Source: Thuidium tamariscinum (Eukaryota > Streptophyta > Bryopsida > Hypnales > Thuidiaceae). Taken from it: DNA of 64,000 nucleotides. This document shows positions 58,328-64,000 of the stretch, piece after piece. The stretch is taken from the NCBI GenBank assembly GCA_947034885.2, contig OX344753.2, positions 6,324,001 to 6,388,000 on the forward strand. The letters are read 5' to 3'. A program made the translations under genes and the position numbers. The notes beneath the pieces were generated by a model that saw nothing but the letters and a program-made list of their open reading frames with translations, was not told the DNA's origin and ran no database searches. The first letter of the stretch is position 1. Each line of letters opens with the position of its first letter.

Positions 58328-58751
58328 TTAGAACATCTCCATCGGGGTTTAAAGAGTGATGCATACTCAGGGAATGGCCGTGCCCGGTCACAATGCTTGC
58401 CCCACAAGAGGCATTGCAAGGCTAAGGAAGTTGCAAGCCACAGCCAAAATTGGCCACCAAATGGCTGAATGGTGAACACAACCAGTGGCTTGGTATGTCA
58501 TATGGTACAAAGCTCAAGGTATGGAATATTGGAAGGCCAAGGAAGTGGCCAATGGCTGCACCCCACTCCACCATTCTAGGATGACATGATGCACTAACAT
58601 TCTTGTTTGACGTGCCCAATTCCCTTGGCCATCTATGGTGCCCGTCTTCCTATGGGCCAAATAAGCAGCCAATGGCAGGCCAAACAATTTCAACTCAACA
58701 AGCATCCCCTAGTTGCACCTCTTCCATGCGCAACTTGTGGAGATGGTCTTA
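58328..58751. mobile_element. Tourist-like (PIF/Harbinger) MITE with TTA duplication
   Basis: The body at 58331-58748 (418 bp) begins GAACATCTCCAT and ends GTGGAGATGGTC, giving termini GAACATCTCCA and GACCATCTCCA. TTA is duplicated at 58328-58330 and 58749-58751. Internally it is GC-richer than its surroundings (AAGTGGCCAATGGCTGC and similar words). No coding capacity; frames at 58211-58705 are compositional. It shares its end sequence with 32178-32632 but not much of its interior. Confidence 0.82.
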
Positions 58752-59529
58752 ACATGGTAGGCTAGGATGTGATTACCCACCTAAGCTTTGGTCAATGCGG
58801 TTTAACTGACCACATCTGATTTTTGAAACTCCAAACCTCTCCCTTCATTCAAAGCTCTAATCAACCTTAATTGAGTGTCATAAATCAGAGGTGCAATGGC
58901 TGGAAGCTCTCCTTCTCTTTAATTTGGCTTTCCAGTTTTCTCCATGTCTTTTAATTAAAAAATTTCTTTGGATTTTGGATTTAAATCCCTGTCTTTAAGA
59001 ATTAAAATTTTCTCTTGAATTTGGAACTTTCAAAATTCAATGTGTTAATTTAGGTGGCCAAATTTTAACAAAAAACAAACCTAGGACCCCACAGGATATC
59101 CTCCCAATGTAGTTTTCCCGACTATTAACTTATAATGGTATGAGTTTTTGGTTTCAATCAAGGTACTCTACGATTAAATTAAAATACATGTTGTTTGACC
59201 TCTGATTGTAGCTCTATTGATACTCTCCAACAATTGAATGCTGGCCCATGGTTAGTCCAATGGCTACAAGTAATGGGACTTGGCTGGTATTGGCTGCTCA
59301 ATGTGGCAAAAAGTGGCGTTCCATCTTTTAAAAGCCCCCCACCCCAGACAAGTGAACAACAACCATTGATCAAAATGGATTTAAAAATGTAAACCCCCCT
59401 ATCACCGTTGATGGAGGGATAAAATTGGCTGGAAAATCCGGGCACCTTGGGCCGTCGATTTCCAAATTTTTTTTAAATGATGAAGTTGCCTGTCGTTGAT
59501 GAAGCATCGCCCGTTGGTAAATCCGCAGT
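58752..59529. other. Intergenic DNA upstream of the Rep-like gene
   Basis: No element could be delimited. Composition is closer to genic than in the deserts. Frames at 59179-59558 overlap on both strands without recognised motifs. It may hold the promoter of the transcription unit that begins near 59530, but no TATA box was assigned. Confidence 0.35.
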
Positions 59530-59812
59530 CGTCGATGGTTCACCATAGGGTTTGGCACTCAGAGATGGAAGTTCAAATCCATTGCTCGAACTCAGCGGAG
59601 GCCCGCTCGCTTACTCTTATATTTGAGCGTCCTTCTAGCTTTCTAAAGCTTCTTCTAGCTCCTGCAACTTGAAGGCACCACGAATCGCTTGGCAACAGAG
59701 AACTTCGCTTGGGATCGGAGAGACTTCACACAACTTCACGTGTCTCTAATTTCGATTGGACGGATCGATGAGGTGCCACGGATGAATCACCTTCTCTCCA
59801 AACTTGTTACAG
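59530..59812 (+). other. Probable first (leader) exon of the Rep-like gene
   Basis: A block of balanced composition ends CAAACTTGTTACAG followed by GTATGAG at 59813, a strong splice donor. The next good acceptor on the same strand is GAATTCAG at 61635, two bases before the ATG of the Rep-like frame (61638). The block has no long ATG-led frame, so it is read as 5' UTR or a very short coding exon. Its upstream limit is not visible. Assignment to the Rep-like gene depends on a 1.8-kb intron that is 60 percent foldback element. Confidence 0.45.
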
Positions 59813-60330
59813 GTATGAGTTCATTCTCTTTGGTTTTCATTTTGTTCCTATTGATTGCTTTTGTCATGTGAGAAATTAGTGTGAGGATTTCTAATCACTT
59901 CTGGTCTAGTCTACTTCTTGAGGTTTTCTTAGGGTTTCTGCGGTCTTCTTGTGGAATTGATTTTGTGAGTTTTTTTTGAAGGATTTCTGCTTGTGGGATT
60001 TCTACCCCACCGTAGCATGCACTAGTGTGGAGGTAATCGTTCCACCGTCGTAGGAAAACCATGAGGGGTCTCGTAGGGAGATCACTTGAGATGTTTGAGT
60101 GTGAGTTGGAGTCTCGTAGTTTTGATTTGGCAGTTTCAGTCTGAGTTGCGTTGAATCAGAGTTTCAATGTAAGTTGGGGTCTGCAAGCAATTGACCCTCT
60201 ATTCCCATGTCTTGAGTAGGTTAAATCAGTCTATTGTTGGGGTCGCTGAGTAGTTTATTGGAGGTCTCAGAAGCAGATCTTTAGGGTCTCGCAATTTTGG
60301 TGTGAGTTGGGGTCTCGTAGTTTCATTTTG

Positions 60331-61420
60331 GGGTGAATGCACGAAACACCTGTACTATTTGTTGCGTTTTGGGGGGTTGACCGCTTTAAGATGGCTCTAA
60401 CTTTTGAATAAAAAACTAAGTGCCCAAATTTAAAAAAAACTTCCTAGATATCTTAATTCACATTATTATCCTTATTTTTTACAAATTTAAGAAAATCATT
60501 TGATATTTAAAATTCAATTTTGTTAATTTGTTACACTTTGACTTTGTGGGGTTTTAGTACTATTTAGAACCTAAAAAACCGAATTTTGAGCTGAATATTT
60601 GAGTGGATATTCTACTAGTAGACTTATAGCTTATCTCCAAAGAAATTTTAAAAATAGTCATTTTTTTGATGTGTAGAAGTCCACAAAGAGACCTTCTTTC
60701 TACTTGCTTTTTGAAACATATAAAACATTCTTTTGGTGATTTTCTTGGTCAAGCCTTATCACCAAAAAGTCTTCTCAAATGGCCAATTTTTAGATTTCAT
60801 TAAATTTGTTTTTTCTATTTTTTACAAATTAAAATGTTAAAGTTGTATTTTTCTTCACTAGAATTTTGGACATAGAACACATAGAATTCCGGTGAAGAAA
60901 ATACATACTTCAATGTTTTAATTAATAAAAAATAAAAAACATTTTTTAAAATTAAAATTAAAATTGGCCATTTGAGAAGACTTTTTGGTGATAAGGCTTG
61001 ACGAAGAAAATCACCAAAAAAATGTTTTACACGTTTCAAAAAGCAAGCAGAAAAAAGGTCTCTTTGTAGACTTCTACACCACATGAAAATGACTATTTTT
61101 GAAATTCTTTTTGAGATAAGCTATAATTATACTAAGAAAACATCCTCTCAAAATTTCAGCTCAAAATTCATTTTTTGGGGTTCTAAATAGTACTAAAAAC
61201 CCATAAATTGGAATATGTGACAAAAAATTGGGGGCTATTTAAAAATAGTAAAATATTTTTTAAAAATCCTCAAAAATTTTGAATGATGTATAATAGTTAT
61301 GAGTACCCATTTAAAAAAATTTGAATCATTTGGAGCTAAAAAACAAAAGTTATGGCTAAAAAACTAGTCACCACAAAACATGATGCAACACAACAGTACG
61401 AGTGTTTCATGCAATCACCC
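60331..61420. mobile_element. 1.09-kb foldback element inserted in the intron of the Rep-like gene
   Basis: The ends GGGTGAATGCACGAAACACC and (reversed) GGGTGATTGCATGAAACACT are inverted repeats. Arms of about 400 bp (about 60395-60790 and 60955-61345) pair extensively, for example TTTGGTGATTTTCTT, AAGGCTTATCACCAAAAAGTCTTCTCAAATGGCCAATTTT and GGGTTTTTAGTACTATTTAGAACC. No coding frame of note. The host DNA contains a related copy of the target: TCGTAGTTTTGATTTGGCAGTTTCAGTCTGAGTTG (about 60114) matches the two flanks joined (TCGTAGTTTCATTTTG and TTTGGCAGTCTTAGTGTGAATTG), which supports insertion with a short TTTG(G) duplication. Mutator-like or another foldback class is possible. Confidence 0.82.
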
Positions 61421-61637
61421 TTTGGCAGTCTTAGTGTGAATTGGGCTGAATTCGAGATTTGAGTTGTAGGTTAGTTTGCTCCTGGTCTGGTCGATTAGGT
61501 TAGTCTAGTTTTAGTCTAGTTGTGTGATACTGCTCTTCATCTAATTTGCACCTCAACTGTCAAATTGACTTGCTTTTGTATTGTAAGGTCATGCTTAGAA
61601 GAGTACTCATGATTGTATTTGTTTGCTGAATTCAGTT

Positions 61638-62868
61638 ATGGCACCTCCTATGTCTCAGGTTTTGAAGAAGTCTGCCCAGAAAGGGAAAAATCCTGAGGCA
61701 ATTATAGATGCTTTTGCATCCAAGCAGAAACCCTTAGCAAAAAACCCTACTAAAAACTAGCTTCGAAGAGAGCTCCCAGAACACGGGTTCTAGTTGCCCC
61801 TTGTGAAATGGATGTCATCATTACTATATCAGTTGGTAGTGTTGATATTCCAAGAGAACTCCTTGGTAAAATGGAAGAGTTCTTGGAGAAATACTATGTG
61901 TCTGGTTTATACTCTATTAAGTGTGGCAGCAGCATGAGCCGACTGCACTTGCAAATGGTATATAGGTTGTTTAGTTCTTCTGTTACCATGGTCAGTTACA
62001 AAATCAAACAACATCTTGAATTGAATGATCCTAAGAAAGCCCTTGCAGGGCATTACATTTTAACAAAAGCACTATGCAATACTGGGTTTCACACCTACAT
62101 TGGGATGTTGGGCTATTGTGTTAAAGATATTGGAGAGGAACATTTTGAGTGTGTTCAAAGGAATGTGACTGATGCACAACTCAAAAGAAGGTGTGGAGGA
62201 GTACATAAAGCATGGAATTCCTTTTGCAAAAAACCATGTTGTTCTCCTATACACTAATATGATTGAACAAGCAACAACATACTGCAAATACAAATTGCGA
62301 AAGCAGATTGGTAGTACTCTTTCGGGAACTATATTGCCTATGCTACAATCTGGGCAGTATATACCATCTGCTTATTGGATTCTGCCAATCCGTCAAGGTG
62401 GCATGGAATTTTGCAAAGTTACATCACTATGGAAATGCATAATGAATTTTCAAGCTTTAGAAATGAGTGATATTACTCAAAAAAAATTTGAGTACACCAA
62501 ACCTAGTTTCCACCTAACAGAGTTGGGTCGACATTGACTTGTTCAACAATTGGATGAGACACGAGAAGGTGCAGTCTATGAGTACAACATTCCATATATT
62601 TTCTAATTTCCTCTTATCTTTTTTATTTTATTTTATTTTATTTTTCTATTTCTAAGCAATTGTACCTTCATTTTTGTTTGTAAAATTCTTTCTTTAATTT
62701 TTTTTTCTCATGATGTCTTCTTTGCAGATGATATAGGTATGCCACTAGTTCATGAACCGAATAATGTCATCGTTCTTGACGGATCTTAAGGAGATTCACT
62801 TCTTGGGCAAGCGAACATCGGATTGGACTCACGTGATAGACTTACCACAAGGTGTCCTCCTATGTACA
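61638..62868 (+). pseudogene. Replitron/Rep-type HUH endonuclease-like gene, broken
   Basis: HUH/Rep endonucleases nick single-stranded DNA with a tyrosine to start rolling-circle-type replication or transposition. ATG at 61638 follows an acceptor-like GAATTCAG and opens a basic leader of 40 codons. The frame then shifts (between 61754 and 61757), passing into 61808-62257. That frame shows the Rep signature in order: an IITISV strand, SRLHLQMVYRL (HUH-type motif, here H-L-Q as in circovirus-like Reps) and GYCVKDIGEEHFE (Y-C-x-K catalytic motif). A second shift at about 62169-62195 moves into 62172-62537. TGA at 62535 is followed by further coding-like sequence to a possible donor at 62569. 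An intron with TTTGCAG acceptor at 62727 leads to another coding-like exon (from 62728) with TAA at 62787. The gene is therefore dead: two frameshifts and two stops. The closest match I know is Replitron transposases of algae and non-seed plants; an endogenised CRESS-type Rep is the alternative. No helicase domain was seen. Confidence 0.68.
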
Positions 62869-62879
62869 GTCGGGTAATA

Positions 62880-64000
62880 ATCAAAATGTCGTTTTTGAAT
62901 TCATAGTGAGAAAATTTTTAGTACTGCCAACTTTGAAAGCCTCCTGAGAGCTCAAAAATTGGTATTTTATCACGAAATTTTTCCACAGCATCATCTTTAA
63001 GTTAATTATATGCATGACAAATTTCAAGTCCAAAAGACTCACCAAAAAAGAGTTATTCAAAATCTACCAACATGGATAATGGTGAAAAATATTTCACTAC
63101 TTTCAATTTTGACACCTTCCTAAGGATTGAGTTTTTTTTCTCTTGCCATGAAATATTTGTCATGAAACAATCTTTATGTTTTTAATGTGTATAAAAAATT
63201 TCAAGGTAAAATAAATTTTTTTTAAGAAGATATTTGAAATCTCCCAACATGTGTAGTTTTGAGAAAATTTTCACAATTGCCAACTTTGACACCCTCCCAA
63301 GGGCTGAAAATTTGGTTTCTTACCATGAATTTTCTTTCGTGAAGTCATCTCTATGTTGATAATATATTTTTCAAATTTCAAGTTCAAATGAATTACCAAA
63401 GAAAAGATACTCAAAATCTCCCAGCATGTGTAGTTGTGAGGAGGAGTTTTTGAGCCCTTAGTATAGTGTTATTTTGTGGAGCAAAGTTTGACATGAATGT
63501 AAAAACTTAACCTCACCATTACACATGTTGAGAGATTTTGAATATCTTTTTTTGGGTAAGTGTTTTGAACTTGAAATTTGGAACATACATTATCAACATA
63601 AAGTTGATCTTATTCAAAAAAATTCATGTTAAATAGACAAATTTTCAGCCCTTCGGAGGGTGTCAAAGTTGGCAATAGTGAAAAAATTTCTCACAACTAC
63701 ACATGCTGGGAGATTTTTTGTATCTTTTTTTTGGTAATTCATTTGAACTTGAAATTTGAAAAATATATTATCAACATAGAGATGACTTCACGAAAGAAAA
63801 TTCATGGTAAGAAACCAATTTTTCAGCCCTTGGGAGGGTGTCAAAGTTGGCAATTGTGAAAATTTTCTCAAAACTACACATGTTGGGAGATTTCAAATAT
63901 CTTCTTAAAAAAAATTTATTTTACCTTGAAATTTTTTATACACATTAAAAACATAAAGATTGTTTCATGACAAATATTTCATGGCAAGAGAAAAAAAACT
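62880..64000. repeat. Palindromic array of about 177-bp tandem repeats, continuing past the window
   Basis: The anchor GCCAACTTTGA(CACCCTCC) recurs in forward orientation at about 62927, 63103 and 63280 and in reverse (GTCAAAGTTGGC) at 63662 and 63840. That gives a 176-178-bp period in each arm. The arms mirror about a centre near 63476. Each unit also carries ATCTCCCA(A/G)CATGTGTAGTT, a TTACCATGAA(A/T)TTT segment and CAAATTTCAAGTTCAAA. Frames inside are repeat translation. The right arm is cut by the window end; symmetry predicts its last anchor near 64020. It begins directly after the last coding-like piece of the Rep-like gene, so it may be its 3' region or an independent insertion. Confidence 0.85.

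Noticed and set aside
61638..62868. Helitron
   Set aside because: No helicase motifs, no two-tyrosine Rep signature and no CTRR 3' hairpin end were seen.
1..64000. CRISPR array, bacterial operon or organellar insert
   Set aside because: No regularly spaced identical repeats, bacterial gene order or organellar genes were recognised; composition and introns are those of a plant nucleus.

Overview
This window is nuclear DNA from a land plant. It is very AT-rich, gene-poor and dominated by decayed mobile elements. The plant assignment rests on one intact gene, a member of the plant-specific DRB2/3/5 double-stranded-RNA-binding protein clade (minus strand, 15838-17617), and on plant-type CACTA and Tourist-like MITEs. 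The HUH/Rep-type gene near 62 kb resembles Replitrons, which I recall as abundant in non-seed plants. That hints at a fern, lycophyte or bryophyte, or possibly a gymnosperm, but the species cannot be named from sequence alone.

Layout. 1-14.3 kb: AT-rich repeat desert with foldback and TTAA-flanked non-autonomous elements (984-1738, 4900-5998, 7065-7990, 13340-14265). 14.3-18.7 kb: a compositional island holding the DRB gene (three coding exons, 450 residues), its 3' flank and a GC-rich leader/promoter. 18.7-33 kb: repeats, with a textbook CACTA MITE carrying its target duplication (19475-19686), further TTAA elements (29988-30895, probably 22439-23013) and a Tourist-like MITE (32178-32632). 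33-42 kb: promoter-like and tandem-repeat patches, fragments of a large foldback family and a G-run cluster. 42-45 kb: another TTAA element beside a single-frame protein-kinase pseudogene with seven premature stops and no frameshift. 45.5-54.8 kb: mostly featureless AT-rich DNA with two families of short recurrent palindromes. 54.8-58.8 kb: a possible coding remnant, a TTAA element, a 1.8-kb CACTA-like element containing a 0.9-kb hairpin, and a second Tourist-like MITE, nearly end to end. 59.5-64 kb: a broken intron-containing Rep/HUH transposase-like gene whose first intron was invaded by a 1.09-kb foldback, followed by a palindromic array of about 177-bp repeats that runs off the window.

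The only gene likely to be functional is DRB. Everything else recognisable as coding is broken. The main themes are a coherent family of about 0.75-0.97-kb non-autonomous elements with TTAA at both ends and TIRs beginning CCCCTAAAGG (piggyBac-like hallmarks), several hairpin-forming inverted repeats of 0.2-1.1 kb, and changes in the dead genes that look like C-to-T/G-to-A decay. The hairpin elements are potential sources of double-stranded RNA, the class of ligand the DRB protein binds, but no direct link is shown here.
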